Shown: positions 35,791 through 44,350, counted from the stretch's first letter. The stretch is DNA of 64,000 nt from Verrucomicrobiia bacterium (GCA_031290985.1 JARLJW010000092.1:50640-114639); one strand, 5' to 3'. Translations and numbers: made by a program. Notes: generated by a model from the letters alone, not told the origin.

Positions 35791-36434
35791 AATAAATTTT
35801 GCCTGCGCAATATTTCATTTTTTAAATGCCGAAGGCCGAGCAAGACCATGCCCAACGCTCCTAAAACCAGTTCGCCGGGTTCAGGAACAGCCTGAAATAG
35901 AAAAGTCGTCGCCGGAAGAAACCCTTGGTCATTACTGGTGGTTGTCGGAAAAGTGAAGCCTGAACCAACGGAAGAAAAGGCTGCGTTGATATAGTTGATT
36001 GAATTGGTTGTAGGGCTGTTTGGAAACCCGATAAAATTTAAAATTTGGCCGGGACGACTCGCTGCCACGACAAAAACCTCATTAGCGGGAAGTATAATGG
36101 GATTTATCGCTTCGTAAGCACTGCCGTTAATCATCTGCCCGTCGTTGTCAATGGTTGCGGAGCGCAAAAGGGTTCCATCCCCCGCCCATAAACCAAGCAT
36201 TACGCCCGATGTACTGTTTGTGCCTCCCAACCAACCCAAACTGCTGACGAGGACGTTCTCAGACGGCGAAAACGTCCACCCGACCGTGGCATCGTTCATA
36301 AATCCAACAATGCCTTGGGAATAAACAGGCCCGCCATGAATCATCCTCACATTGACCGCCTCGACATAACCCTGAGCCTGTACACCCTGAGCGAATAGGA
36401 GCCCAGCTAAAAGTATTTCCCCCCAAGATTTCAC
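35787..36434 (-). CDS. PEP-CTERM secreted protein
   Basis: 215 residues: signal peptide ILLAGLLFAQGVQAQ, a beta-rich body with GWTFSPSENVLVSSLGW (DUF4082-like flavour), and a C-terminal sorting tail VPEPGELVLGALGMVLLGLRH followed by basic residues. PEP-CTERM proteins are cut and anchored by an exosortase, not encoded in this window. It starts with GTG in a four-base overlap (GTGA) with the preceding gene and overlaps the PUR-like gene downstream, in a coupled operon. Confidence 0.85.
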   Translation of the reverse strand: MKSWGEILLAGLLFAQGVQAQGYVEAVNVRMIHGGPVYSQGIVGFMNDATVGWTFSPSENVLVSSLGWLGGTNSTSGVMLGLWAGDGTLLRSATIDNDGQMINGSAYEAINPIILPANEVFVVAASRPGQILNFIGFPNSPTTNSINYINAAFSSVGSGFTFPTTTSNDQGFLPATTFLFQAVPEPGELVLGALGMVLLGLRHLKNEILRRQNLL

Positions 36435-37075
36435 AGTTCAGATTTGGTAAACTTTATCTGGTGACGAAGGCCAAGCAGCGCCATACCCAAGACCATCAAA
36501 GTCAGTTCGCCGGGTTCTGGAACTGGTGAGGACGAGAACTGGATATTATCCAGTGTTGCATTGCCGACAAAAGGTGGCAATGAAAAGAGCAACTGCCCCG
36601 AATCTCCGGCGAATTGTGAAACATCTGCTTTGTAAATGTTGTAATTAGCAGTGCTGCCAGTTTCGCTAAACGTAAGTGCTTGACCAGCGAACGAGATTTG
36701 TAAACCTCCGAAGTTGCCCCAAAACGTCATGGATTCCGTTCCCAATGGAATTGTTCCGTTTTGACCCAGTGAAATGGAAACACCATTTTGAACGTTTGCA
36801 CTTGTGAGAAGGGCATAATAGTTTCCCTGAATTTGAGAGGGAAAAATGGGTGAATTTTGGTCGCAAATGCTAATTGATTGACCACTAAGCGATAAATCGT
36901 CGTAATAAATATACGGAGCATTAACTGTCCAGCTAGGAAAGGCATTCGCGGCTGGAATTTGATTGCCAGTTAAGTTTTTAATTTGTGCGCTTTCAAAATT
37001 GAGATTAACGAAACCTTGGGTGAATCCAATTTGGCCTACGGCCAAGAGGATAAATAGTGCTATTTTTGTTTTCAT
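36431..37075 (-). CDS. PEP-CTERM secreted protein
   Basis: 214 residues with signal peptide IALFILLAVGQIGFTQG, a jelly-roll-like body (VNLNFESAQI....FPSWTV, VSISLGQNGTIPLGTESMTFWG, then DNIQFSS) and a PEP-CTERM tail PVPEPGELTLMVLGMALLGLRH. The body resembles small carbohydrate-binding PEP-CTERM proteins. It starts 15 bp after the giant RCC1 gene and overlaps the next gene by four bases. Host exosortase would be needed for sorting. Confidence 0.88.
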   Translation of the reverse strand: MKTKIALFILLAVGQIGFTQGFVNLNFESAQIKNLTGNQIPAANAFPSWTVNAPYIYYDDLSLSGQSISICDQNSPIFPSQIQGNYYALLTSANVQNGVSISLGQNGTIPLGTESMTFWGNFGGLQISFAGQALTFSETGSTANYNIYKADVSQFAGDSGQLLFSLPPFVGNATLDNIQFSSSPVPEPGELTLMVLGMALLGLRHQIKFTKSEL

Positions 37076-37090
37076 AGTTTTATCTGTTTT

Positions 37091-40000
37091 TTATCGAGCA
37101 ACAAATGGATCTCCAACGACTTGTACGTATGGCGTGTGGTTTGCATTCCAAGCGCAAATTGCTAAATTATTCCCTTCGGCCCATAAACCAAAGAATACTG
37201 CATTATCAGTGCCTCCAGCGCCCGGCTCTTCTGTATAAGTTGGACCGCCAATCGGTGTATTTGAATAATTTGTTCCACCAAAAGCATTGCTTGAAAACCA
37301 CGGTAGAAAGTTTCCACCAGGCACCGCACGTTGGCCATTAAAAGATTCTTCAGTTCGGATAATCCACCACCCGCTGTTGCCAGACCACCGCACATAACCG
37401 TCGGTTGCGTAGTAACCTCCCAAAGAACTGTGAAATCCCCAAGAAATATAGCCAGCCACATTCACCGCATTTGTAAGGTGTGGCAGGCTGTTATTGGTTT
37501 CACAACCTGTCAAAAATTGAATTGACGCATTAGAAACACCCGCCGCATTGAGTCCGTTCGTAGTCTTGAATACAAAATTGTCGCCACAATAACCATTGTT
37601 CACATCATCAACGATATAATTCGTATTTGCGTATCCGCCAGCACTCGCGCTGATGACAAGTTTGCCCGGTGAATAATTTGCGCCAACGGACACCAGTTTG
37701 TTAATATAGGCTATGCAATCATTCGTACCATTCACTCCATTCATGTTGATGCTTGATACAAAAGTCTGGATTCCGGGCGCTTCGGTAGAAAGTTGATACT
37801 GCACACTTGGATAAGTGGTTGTATCCTCGACACGCGAAGGAATATCCATAAACAACAAAAGATATTGAGGACGCTTAGTTGGGTTATTGGTCAGCCAATT
37901 CAAATAGGGCGTCAAAACTTGGTTTAAAAACGTTACATTTCCAACAATCTCATTTGTTGAACAGCCTATCCCCATTGAATTTGCGCCACCCACCAGCGGG
38001 CGATGCGCGAGGTAGTAATTAAAAACGATTGTGCTATTGGCGGAATTGGTGTTGTAGATCAGCAACAAATCTTTCGTCACATCCAACGAGTAGGAAATTA
38101 GCGGTGAGAATTCGCTGGCAAGGGTGAAATCTCCGCCGCCAGTAATCAATTTTACTTGGCTCAACCCACTAATGACGTTCGTTTCTCCAAAGGTGTTGTC
38201 GCCCCAGCAAATCACTGTACCATTATTTTTTAAGGCGATATTATGGTTTTCGCCCGCCGCCACATTGAGCACATTGCTTAATCCGCTTGGAACATTTGTC
38301 CATGCGCCCCACGCCGTTACCGTGCCGTCAATCTTCAACGCCAGCGCGTGGGCACCGCCAGCGGCGATCGCCACAATGTTGCTCAAATTTAGTGGCACAT
38401 TGGTTTGCCCGTAATTATTTGCACCCCACGCAATGACCGTGGAGTTTTTGAGTAATGCGAGATTGAAATTTGTTCCGGCTGCAATCGCCATCACATTGGT
38501 TAATCCTGCCGGAATCGGGGCGTTGGTTTGCCCCCATTGGAAAACCGTTCCATCATTTTTTAAGGCGAGACTTTCCTGCCCATCCGCTGAAATCGCAATG
38601 ATATTGGTGGCGTTGGCTGGCACGTTCGTTTGTCCAAAATCATTGATGCCCCAAGCAATCACACTTCCGTCCGCTTTCAAAGCGAGGTCGTGCCGCGAAC
38701 CGGCGGCAACCGCAATGGCATTCGTCAGCAACGGTGGAGCGGAAGCCGTGACATAGTTGAACCCCGTCCAATACGAACCCCAACTTGCCACTTGGCCGTT
38801 GTCCATTGCGGCAAGGCCATGGTTTTTTCCAGCCGCCAGTGAAAGCACGTTGGTTGTGTCCGTTTGCCATGACAATTCGCCATTGGTGTTTGACCCCCAA
38901 CCGGAAATTAAGCCCAACCCATAAGCCGGACGTGGGACGTTCAGTGCCGCAATGTCGCTCGTAACCGAGCCGTTGTCCGCCGAAACAACTACCTGATAAT
39001 TCCCGGCAACTTCACTTTGCACGTTCGACAAAGTTAATGTCGCGTTGGTCGCCCCCGGAATGTTCACGCCATTAAGCTGCCATTGATAGGTTAATCCTGC
39101 AACTCCGACTGCGAAAACAGAAAACGTCGCAGTTCCACCGGGAGAAACGGTTTGGCTGTTTGGTTCGTCATAAATCAGCGGGGTTAACTGGCCGTAACGG
39201 ATTGCCAAACCATGAAAGCCACCGACGGACATTGTTTTTACGCCCGTCAGTCCGCCCGGCACCTCAAGCTCGCCGTAGGTATCATCACCCCAAGCCGTCA
39301 CCGTGCCGTCCGACTGCAAAGCCGCGCTGTAAAGATAACCGCCGCCAACTGACACAATATTTGATAATCCCGGAGGCACCAGAGCTTGGCCGTAGTTATC
39401 CAAGCCGGGAGTAGTTCCACCCGCGCCCCAAGCGACCGCTGTTCCATTGGCTTTCAATGCCAGCGAATGGTATGCGCCGGAGGAAATGGAAACCACGTTG
39501 CTTAATCCGGCGGGTATGTTGGTAACGCCCCAATAATACGGTGCGCCGCTATAATTGTAATTTGCCCATGCCGCCACGGTGCCATTGGTCAATAAGGCGA
39601 CGCCTTGCACGACGCCACCGGCAACTTGGGTTGCCGCTCCAAAAGCGGGTACATTGGTTTGCCCATAATAATTGTAGCCCCATGCCAACACAGTTCCGTC
39701 CTGTCGCAAGGCGAAGCAACACGCATCCCCGGCAGCAATCGCCGTTGCATTGGTAAGACTGGCGGGCACATTCGTTTGTCCGTAGGTATTGTCGCCCCAT
39801 ACAACGACCGTTCCATTTTGCTGCAAAGCCATTGAGAACGCGCCTCCGGCAGCAATGGAAACCACATTGCTCAAACCACTTGGCACCGTGGTTTCGCCAT
39901 AAGTATTATCGCCCCATGCAATCACCTTGCCGTCAGATTTGAGCACAAGGCTGAAATTGAATCCGCCCGCCACTCCGATTGCATTTGTCAGTCCCGAAGG

Positions 40001-41212
40001 CACGTCGCACTGGCCGTAGCCATCTGCCCCCCAAGCCACAACCATGGTCGGCGACGGCGGACGGACAGCATAAAACGCATAAGGCCAGGGTTGGTTGGTC
40101 AGGGAAACCAACGAACAGGTGTAAGCGTTGGTCAGCCACACCCATTGCGGATTTGCCAGATTGGTCGTGCTATAAACTCCGTACCAAACAAAATTTGTCC
40201 CACCGGCCAGATTAAACGTCACCGCCATGCTTTGGTTAGTATTCAGCGTGGTAACGAGGTTCGTCAGATACACCTGTCCGCCTGTCATACAGTCGCAGAG
40301 CGCGGCCAGCGGTGAAAATGTTCCGCCCGCACCCATCGGCGAAGCCCGCAACATCAATCCCGCCGCCCGCCGTTTGGCGAACCGTTGCGCTTGTGCCTGA
40401 CTGACTGGCCCCATGTCTGCAAAGGAAGCCAGAGCGTTGTAATAAAACGTCACGTCGTTTTGAATCAACAGGCGGCGGTAAGAATGCAGTTCGTCAAAAT
40501 CGCCGTCCGCAATGCCGGTGCCGGAAAGTGTGCTGCCCACCGACAATTCGCCAACGGCGGGGGGTATGGCTAAAGTTCCGCCGCCAGTGGCAACAGGAGT
40601 CCCGTCAATAAACAAAGCCGTCCCGTTTGGGCTGTAATCCAGCGTGATTAAATGCGATTGGTCAGCTTGCCAACTGATACCAGCGTTCAGCAATAATTGT
40701 GGTGCGATGCCATTGCCGCCACTTAATAATTCCATGCCCGTACCGTCCGAACTGACTTGGAGCGACCACACGGCAACCGATTGACTTGCACTCACGGCTG
40801 ACAATTCAACCAACGCCGCATTGACGCCCGGCCCGGTTCCACCCGTCACGGACACGCTTGACCAATTCGGCTTGAACCAAAACTGTATCGCCCCGGCGGC
40901 GTTGCAAGTGATGTTCGTATGGCCGGTGGAATCCATCGCCGATACAAAAAACGGAGCCACGCTTGGGCCGGAACATTCCAGCGCATAGCCCGACCAGCCT
41001 TCCACCAGCGTAAAATTATCCACCGTAACAAGGGCGTCCCGTGTACCGGCGTAATAAGGTTCGTCGAAACTTTCGGAATAGATCGCGGGCGCGGTGAGCG
41101 GGATTAACGGCGCAATCGGCGTGCGGGGTTCAGCATTGGCCGACCCCGGAAAGGTGAATGGACAAAGACAAGCAACCGTGACCGCGCCCGAAAAACTTCT
41201 GATTAGTTTCAT
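37091..41212 (-). CDS. Giant secreted RCC1-repeat protein with LamG, Ig and TIGR03790-like domains
   Basis: 1373 residues. The signal peptide is followed by a LamG-like domain (about 40-265: GAIQFWFKPNWSSVSV, HLITLDYSPNGTALFIDGTPV). About a dozen RCC1-type repeats of the form VVAWGDNTYGQTNVPASLTN, AIAAG...ALRQDGTV come in two blocks (about 390-665 and 765-1025). An Ig-like domain separates them (PNSQTVSPGGTATFSVFAVG, TLTLSNVQSEVAGNYQV). The C-terminal region from about 1040 (LLLIYNTNSANSTIVFNYYLAHRP, CIAYINKLV, CGDNFVFKTTNG) resembles the TIGR03790 family. The RCC1 blocks should form seven-bladed propellers. It is the first gene of a coupled operon with two PEP-CTERM proteins and a PUR-like protein; function unknown. 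Confidence 0.83.
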   Translation of the reverse strand: MKLIRSFSGAVTVACLCPFTFPGSANAEPRTPIAPLIPLTAPAIYSESFDEPYYAGTRDALVTVDNFTLVEGWSGYALECSGPSVAPFFVSAMDSTGHTNITCNAAGAIQFWFKPNWSSVSVTGGTGPGVNAALVELSAVSASQSVAVWSLQVSSDGTGMELLSGGNGIAPQLLLNAGISWQADQSHLITLDYSPNGTALFIDGTPVATGGGTLAIPPAVGELSVGSTLSGTGIADGDFDELHSYRRLLIQNDVTFYYNALASFADMGPVSQAQAQRFAKRRAAGLMLRASPMGAGGTFSPLAALCDCMTGGQVYLTNLVTTLNTNQSMAVTFNLAGGTNFVWYGVYSTTNLANPQWVWLTNAYTCSLVSLTNQPWPYAFYAVRPPSPTMVVAWGADGYGQCDVPSGLTNAIGVAGGFNFSLVLKSDGKVIAWGDNTYGETTVPSGLSNVVSIAAGGAFSMALQQNGTVVVWGDNTYGQTNVPASLTNATAIAAGDACCFALRQDGTVLAWGYNYYGQTNVPAFGAATQVAGGVVQGVALLTNGTVAAWANYNYSGAPYYWGVTNIPAGLSNVVSISSGAYHSLALKANGTAVAWGAGGTTPGLDNYGQALVPPGLSNIVSVGGGYLYSAALQSDGTVTAWGDDTYGELEVPGGLTGVKTMSVGGFHGLAIRYGQLTPLIYDEPNSQTVSPGGTATFSVFAVGVAGLTYQWQLNGVNIPGATNATLTLSNVQSEVAGNYQVVVSADNGSVTSDIAALNVPRPAYGLGLISGWGSNTNGELSWQTDTTNVLSLAAGKNHGLAAMDNGQVASWGSYWTGFNYVTASAPPLLTNAIAVAAGSRHDLALKADGSVIAWGINDFGQTNVPANATNIIAISADGQESLALKNDGTVFQWGQTNAPIPAGLTNVMAIAAGTNFNLALLKNSTVIAWGANNYGQTNVPLNLSNIVAIAAGGAHALALKIDGTVTAWGAWTNVPSGLSNVLNVAAGENHNIALKNNGTVICWGDNTFGETNVISGLSQVKLITGGGDFTLASEFSPLISYSLDVTKDLLLIYNTNSANSTIVFNYYLAHRPLVGGANSMGIGCSTNEIVGNVTFLNQVLTPYLNWLTNNPTKRPQYLLLFMDIPSRVEDTTTYPSVQYQLSTEAPGIQTFVSSINMNGVNGTNDCIAYINKLVSVGANYSPGKLVISASAGGYANTNYIVDDVNNGYCGDNFVFKTTNGLNAAGVSNASIQFLTGCETNNSLPHLTNAVNVAGYISWGFHSSLGGYYATDGYVRWSGNSGWWIIRTEESFNGQRAVPGGNFLPWFSSNAFGGTNYSNTPIGGPTYTEEPGAGGTDNAVFFGLWAEGNNLAICAWNANHTPYVQVVGDPFVAR

Positions 41213-41269
41213 TTTAGTTTTGCCTTGCGAACCCTGTCCCGGAACTCAAGAGCGCGGACTTGACGCGCC

Positions 41270-41380
41270 CTAACCAGAGGCACCGCTAAGCGCCCATGCA
41301 GATGACACGCCAAGCCGCGCCATTTGGCGCGTGCTTGAGCAATCTGCATTGGGCTGGAAAATTAGCGGTTTTCTGGTTAG
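41270..41380. repeat. 111-bp nested inverted repeat with four stacked helices
   Basis: Pairing arms from outside in: CTAACCAGA (41270-41278) with TCTGGTTAG (41372-41380); ACCGCTAA (41282-41289) with TTAGCGGT (41362-41369); GCCCATGCAGAT (41292-41303) with ATCTGCATTGGGC (41342-41354, one bulge); CAAGCCGCGCC (41311-41321) with GGCGCGTGCTTG (41326-41337, one bulge). Nearly the whole segment can fold as one hairpin on either strand. Confidence 0.75.
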
Positions 41381-41383
41381 CCC

Positions 41384-41399
41384 CGTAGCCAAAGCTACG
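41384..41399. repeat. Short perfect hairpin beside the nested inverted repeat
   Basis: CGTAGC, CAAA, GCTACG: a 6-bp stem three bases after the large structure. Together they form a two-hairpin block upstream of the giant RCC1 gene. Confidence 0.55.
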
Positions 41400-42147
41400 C
41401 AAATATGTTTTAAGTTTTGTGTCATGCCCTGAGAACCTTGCATGACAGCGGGATTCTCGCCTTTCCCTAAAATTTGCCAAGAACTTTTTTAAGCATGATT
41501 TTTGTCCTGACGGAAACAAAAAATGCTCATCTTGATTTTATTTCCCTGCCGCGCAAGACAGCGGGATTTTCAATTCCCCTTGCAGACTACGCCTTGAAAA
41601 CCCGCTGACTTGCGCTCGCCCTCGGGATGCTCCCTTGCGGAAATTAAACCGCCGCCGCTCCACTCCGCTTTTTGTTCCGTCCGCTCCCCGACCCTTTCCC
41701 CTACGGTGACGGCCAGCCCAAACGCTGCTTTCCGCTCACGGCTTTTTAATTTCACAAGCGAGCCGGATTTAGCGGGGCTGTCAGGCTTCATGCAAAAACC
41801 AAGGCCATGAAGCCCGCCAGTCCCGCCCGCTAACGCGGAGAGCGTTTGAAAAATCCGTTTCTCATTGGAGTTTTGTTTGGGCTTCCAGTTCTGTTCTGTT
41901 GGCCTCACCGCCCGTCTCCATCGGGGGGCAAAGACATGGCGGTGCCCTCTAAAGACTACTCCCGCCAGCCGCCCCGATTGCGCGGGCTGGGGAGTGAAGG
42001 CCACCAGACCAAAACCGATCAGCACCAAAAAAGACCAAAATTGCCAATCCCGAAACTTAAAAATCCCGAAGGCTCCAGAGCCAGCCCGATCATTTCAGCA
42101 CCAGCAGGAGCCGGGCGGAAACTCCCCCACCCTGACAGGCCGTAATT

Positions 42148-42167
42148 AAATGAATGCAAATTCATTT
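42148..42167. repeat. Palindrome beside TGCGCCC, weak oriT candidate
   Basis: AAATGAAT, GCAA, ATTCATTT, then TGTGCGCCCCCGG. An inverted repeat directly before a TGCGCCC core recalls RSF1010-type nic regions. However, the relaxase here is MobF, whose known nic sites differ, so this is only a weak candidate. Confidence 0.25.
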
Positions 42168-42335
42168 TGTGCGCCCCCGGTAATGCGGCCCGAAAGGCGC
42201 TACACTTTCGTGCCATTCCATTTTGGCCCCCGCTTCCTCCGCGAGATTTAGTCTCGCCTCAGTCGCGCCCGCCGCTTCGCTCCCCGGCGCACGGTCAAGA
42301 TTGACCCCGATCATATGTCCGCCTAGTCTCGATTT

Positions 42336-42602
42336 ATGGGGAACCGTTTCAACACGACTGACCGGACGGGCAAAAAATCAAAAGAACTTCGCTTAATCTA
42401 TCACGACCCCATCATCATCCCCCACGACCCGCAGCCAACCGGGGAAACTCCCCCACCCGCTGACGGCGGCGACTGGACAGGCCGGGTTTTTATCGGCGGT
42501 TTAATCTTTGTGCTGTTGGGCCTTTGCTGGCTGGCCCCGGCTTGGACGGAAAGCGTCTTGAAAAATCTCATCCGGCAAATTTTTTATTTCGCCGGACAAT
42601 AG
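42336..42602 (+). CDS. Small single-pass membrane protein
   Basis: 88 residues: a polar, Pro-rich N-terminal half (PHDPQPTGETPPPADGGDW), one transmembrane segment (VFIGGLIFVLLGLCWLAPAW) and a short amphipathic tail (LKNLIRQIFYFAGQ). It resembles small mobilization-region membrane proteins by size and layout only. It precedes the partition operon by about 205 bp. No function can be assigned. Confidence 0.5.
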   Translation: MGNRFNTTDRTGKKSKELRLIYHDPIIIPHDPQPTGETPPPADGGDWTGRVFIGGLIFVLLGLCWLAPAWTESVLKNLIRQIFYFAGQ

Positions 42603-42643
42603 CCTTTCAAAAGTCCAAACCGTCAGACGTTTGCGCCGTCAGA

Positions 42644-42677
42644 CGTTCAAATGTTCAGCCGTCCAAACATTTGAACG
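42644..42677. repeat. Perfect 12-bp inverted repeat upstream of parA, candidate centromere or operator
   Basis: CGTTCAAATGTT (42644-42655) and AACATTTGAACG (42666-42677) flank a 10-bp centre. The surrounding 200 bp also has repeated CGTCAGACGTT (about 42621 and 42637) and CCAAAC words (42615, 42663, 42779, 42795). Position upstream of parA fits a parS-like site or ParG-type operator. Confidence 0.5.
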
Positions 42678-42807
42678 AGCGGCACGGATAGGTTTGACAA
42701 GCTTTCAAAATTCTAAAAGGCTGGACTGGCCAAAGGTTGGATTGCCAACAGTTCAGCCGCTTGGCCTTTCAGATTTCCAAACCCTTAGACTTCCAAACCT
42801 TCACACC

Positions 42808-43425
42808 ATGATTATTACCGTTGCCTCATTGAAAGGCGGTCAGGCCAAGACCACGACCGCCGTCCACATCGCCGCGCAGATGCAGACCCACGCCAAGACA
42901 TTGCTGGTGGACGGCGACCCGAACCGCAGCGCGTTGAACTGGCACAAACGCCGGGGCTTTCCGTTTGAGGTTTGCGACGAGCGGCAAGCCGTCAAATTCT
43001 CGCGGGACTTCACCCACATCATTTTCGACACACAGGCCCGGCCCGGCAAGGAGGACTTGGAAGTTTTGGCGGGCGGTTGCGATCAGTTAATCATTCCACT
43101 GACGCCGGACGCGCTTTCGCTCGACACGCTGTTTGTGTTCACGGATTCACTCAAACAGCTTGGCGCAACCCAATTCAAGATTCTGCTAACCATCGTGCCA
43201 CCAAGACCGGCGCGGGACGGCGAGGACGTGCGGCAGACATTGACCGCAGCGGGCTTGCCGGTGTTTCGTGCCACCGTCCGCCGCTATAAGGCGTTTCAAA
43301 AAGCCGCCTTGTCCGGCGTGCTGGTCAAAGACGTGGCCGACGAATATGCGGCGGCGGCATGGGCGGACTATGAGGCCGTGGCCGATGAAATTATGTCCAA
43401 AACCAAAGGGGAGGCGAAAAAATGA
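42808..43425 (+). CDS. parA: ParA-family partition ATPase
   Basis: 205 residues beginning MIITVASLKGGQAKTTTAVH. The deviant Walker A is KGGQAKTT with the signature Lys9 and the catalytic Lys14; Ala replaces the usual Gly before that Lys. The Walker B-like strand is HIIFDTQARPG and a later QLIIPLTPDALSLD block is typical. It is a short ParA without an N-terminal HTH, like ParF-type plasmid and phage ATPases. I chose ATG 42808 over the upstream in-frame start because the Walker A normally begins within ten residues. Its stop overlaps the next gene by four bases. It would distribute the replicated element or position it on the nucleoid. Confidence 0.9.
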   Translation: MIITVASLKGGQAKTTTAVHIAAQMQTHAKTLLVDGDPNRSALNWHKRRGFPFEVCDERQAVKFSRDFTHIIFDTQARPGKEDLEVLAGGCDQLIIPLTPDALSLDTLFVFTDSLKQLGATQFKILLTIVPPRPARDGEDVRQTLTAAGLPVFRATVRRYKAFQKAALSGVLVKDVADEYAAAAWADYEAVADEIMSKTKGEAKK

Positions 43426-43766
43426 AATCCCGGAGCGAAAACAAGTTTGCGGTAATCCTGCAAGGCCACGATGTAGCCGGTGCAGAACCAACCGCCGTTT
43501 CACCGGCGCAGCCGAGGGCGGTTGCGCCAGTGACAGCCACGGCCAAGAGGACAGGCCGGACACCGGGGAAGGGGAAAAGCAGCGACCCGTCTTTCCGACA
43601 GGTCACGGCCTACATTCCGTTAAACCTGCACAACAACGCCACGATTGCCTTGCGGTTGGCGAACCAGATCAGAATTGACGCCGACAAGGAGGATTTTAGC
43701 GAATTGTTGACGCGGTTGCTGGCGGACTGGTATCAGGGCCAAACCTTTTACCGACCCGGCAAATGA
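43422..43766 (+). CDS. Ribbon-helix-helix partner of ParA (ParG-like)
   Basis: 114 residues. A polar Ala/Pro/Thr-rich N-terminal tail of about 60 residues precedes a ribbon-helix-helix fold: FRQVTAYIPLNLHNNATIAL and FSELLTRLLADWYQG. A flexible tail plus RHH is the layout of ParG-type centromere-binding proteins, whose tail stimulates the ParF ATPase. The ATG overlaps the parA stop (ATGA), so the pair is translationally coupled. The probable binding site is the inverted repeat and CCAAAC cluster before parA. Confidence 0.8.
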   Translation: MKSRSENKFAVILQGHDVAGAEPTAVSPAQPRAVAPVTATAKRTGRTPGKGKSSDPSFRQVTAYIPLNLHNNATIALRLANQIRIDADKEDFSELLTRLLADWYQGQTFYRPGK

Positions 43767-43879
43767 TGTTGCCGTCCGTACCCGCCTCATATATACATTT
43801 AGCCAATAGGTTGAGTCTTTTAGACTCGTGCTGCGCTTAATTTCGTGTATCATCATGGATGGTAAAAACTAGGGTAAAA

Positions 43880-44041
43880 ATGAATTTTCAGACTTGCATG
43901 AATAGCTTCTTAAAGGCATTTCCACCCAAAGACCGGAAGCGAGTTAAAGCCGACCCGCGCTATGTCAGGGCATCCCAAACAGAGAACTTGGCGCAATCAC
44001 AGAAAATGGCGGCTATAATCCTGCTGGAAAAGTCATCTTAA
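43880..44041 (+). CDS. Hypothetical small protein
   Basis: 53 residues (MNFQTCMNSFLKAFPPKDRK...). The ATG at 43880 has AGGG at good spacing, better than the ATG at 43859. Basic and hydrophilic, with no recognised domain. A small hairpin (43813-43827) lies upstream. It may be a small element-encoded regulator; support is only the ribosome-binding site and its place in a plus-strand gene run. Confidence 0.4.
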   Translation: MNFQTCMNSFLKAFPPKDRKRVKADPRYVRASQTENLAQSQKMAAIILLEKSS

Positions 44042-44097
44042 TTGGCACTTGCTTTGGTGGGTGACGTGTTTCAGATTTTGGCCGGAACGGAGGCCGC

Positions 44098-44304
44098 TTG
44101 AAGTCAATTAACACACGTTTTGAGACATGGGAAACCCTCGCTGAGGCCCAGCTTGAAGGCAGCAAACCTTTTGAGTTATTGGGATTTGATTTGGAGTTGC
44201 CAGCACACAGGGCATTCTGGGAAAAGATGAAGCGTACGGGCAAATTTCACGCTTCGATTGAACCCAAAGTCAAGGTCACTTTCATTCCCGCCGGGCAAAA
44301 TTAA
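44098..44304 (+). CDS. Hypothetical small protein
   Basis: 68 residues (start TTG with GGAGG four bases upstream). The sequence has helix-forming composition (FETWETLAEAQLEGSKPFELL, HRAFWEKMKRTGKF) and a beta-rich end (VKVTFIPAGQN). No family recognised. A strong terminator hairpin follows within 15 bp, which supports a real transcript. Confidence 0.5.
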   Translation: MKSINTRFETWETLAEAQLEGSKPFELLGFDLELPAHRAFWEKMKRTGKFHASIEPKVKVTFIPAGQN

Positions 44305-44317
44305 GCCCCGCAACGAA

Positions 44318-44343
44318 GGCGAGGGGATTTTGAACCCCTCGCC
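44318..44343. terminator. Bidirectional terminator between converging genes
   Basis: GGCGAGGGG (44318-44326), an 8-nt loop, and CCCCTCGCC (44335-44343). It lies between the small plus-strand gene and the end of the relaxase gene. Confidence 0.7.
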
Positions 44344-44350
44344 CGGTTAA

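Larger units (their letters stand above)
41213..42335. other. 1.1-kb noncoding region inside the element
   Basis: Several open frames exist on both strands, but none has recognisable protein features. The region contains a long nested inverted repeat (41270-41380), a second hairpin (41384-41399), a short palindrome next to a TGCGCCC sequence (42148-42175), and repeated ACAGCGGGATT-type words at about 41449-41573. Transfer origin, structured RNA or promoter functions are possible. Confidence 0.5.

Noticed and set aside
35787..37075. An exosortase gene accompanying the PEP-CTERM proteins
   Set aside because: No multi-pass exosortase-like protein is found anywhere in the window; sorting must rely on the host chromosome.
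41270..41380. Integron attC site
   Set aside because: The end boxes read CTAAC...GTTAG, but the flanking bases do not fit RYYYAAC/GTTRRRY and there is no IntI or cassette array.
41570..42028. 152-codon minus-strand open frame in the element's noncoding region
   Set aside because: Basic, low-order composition with no domain, signal or ribosome-binding site; competing open frames on the other strand suggest base-composition bias.
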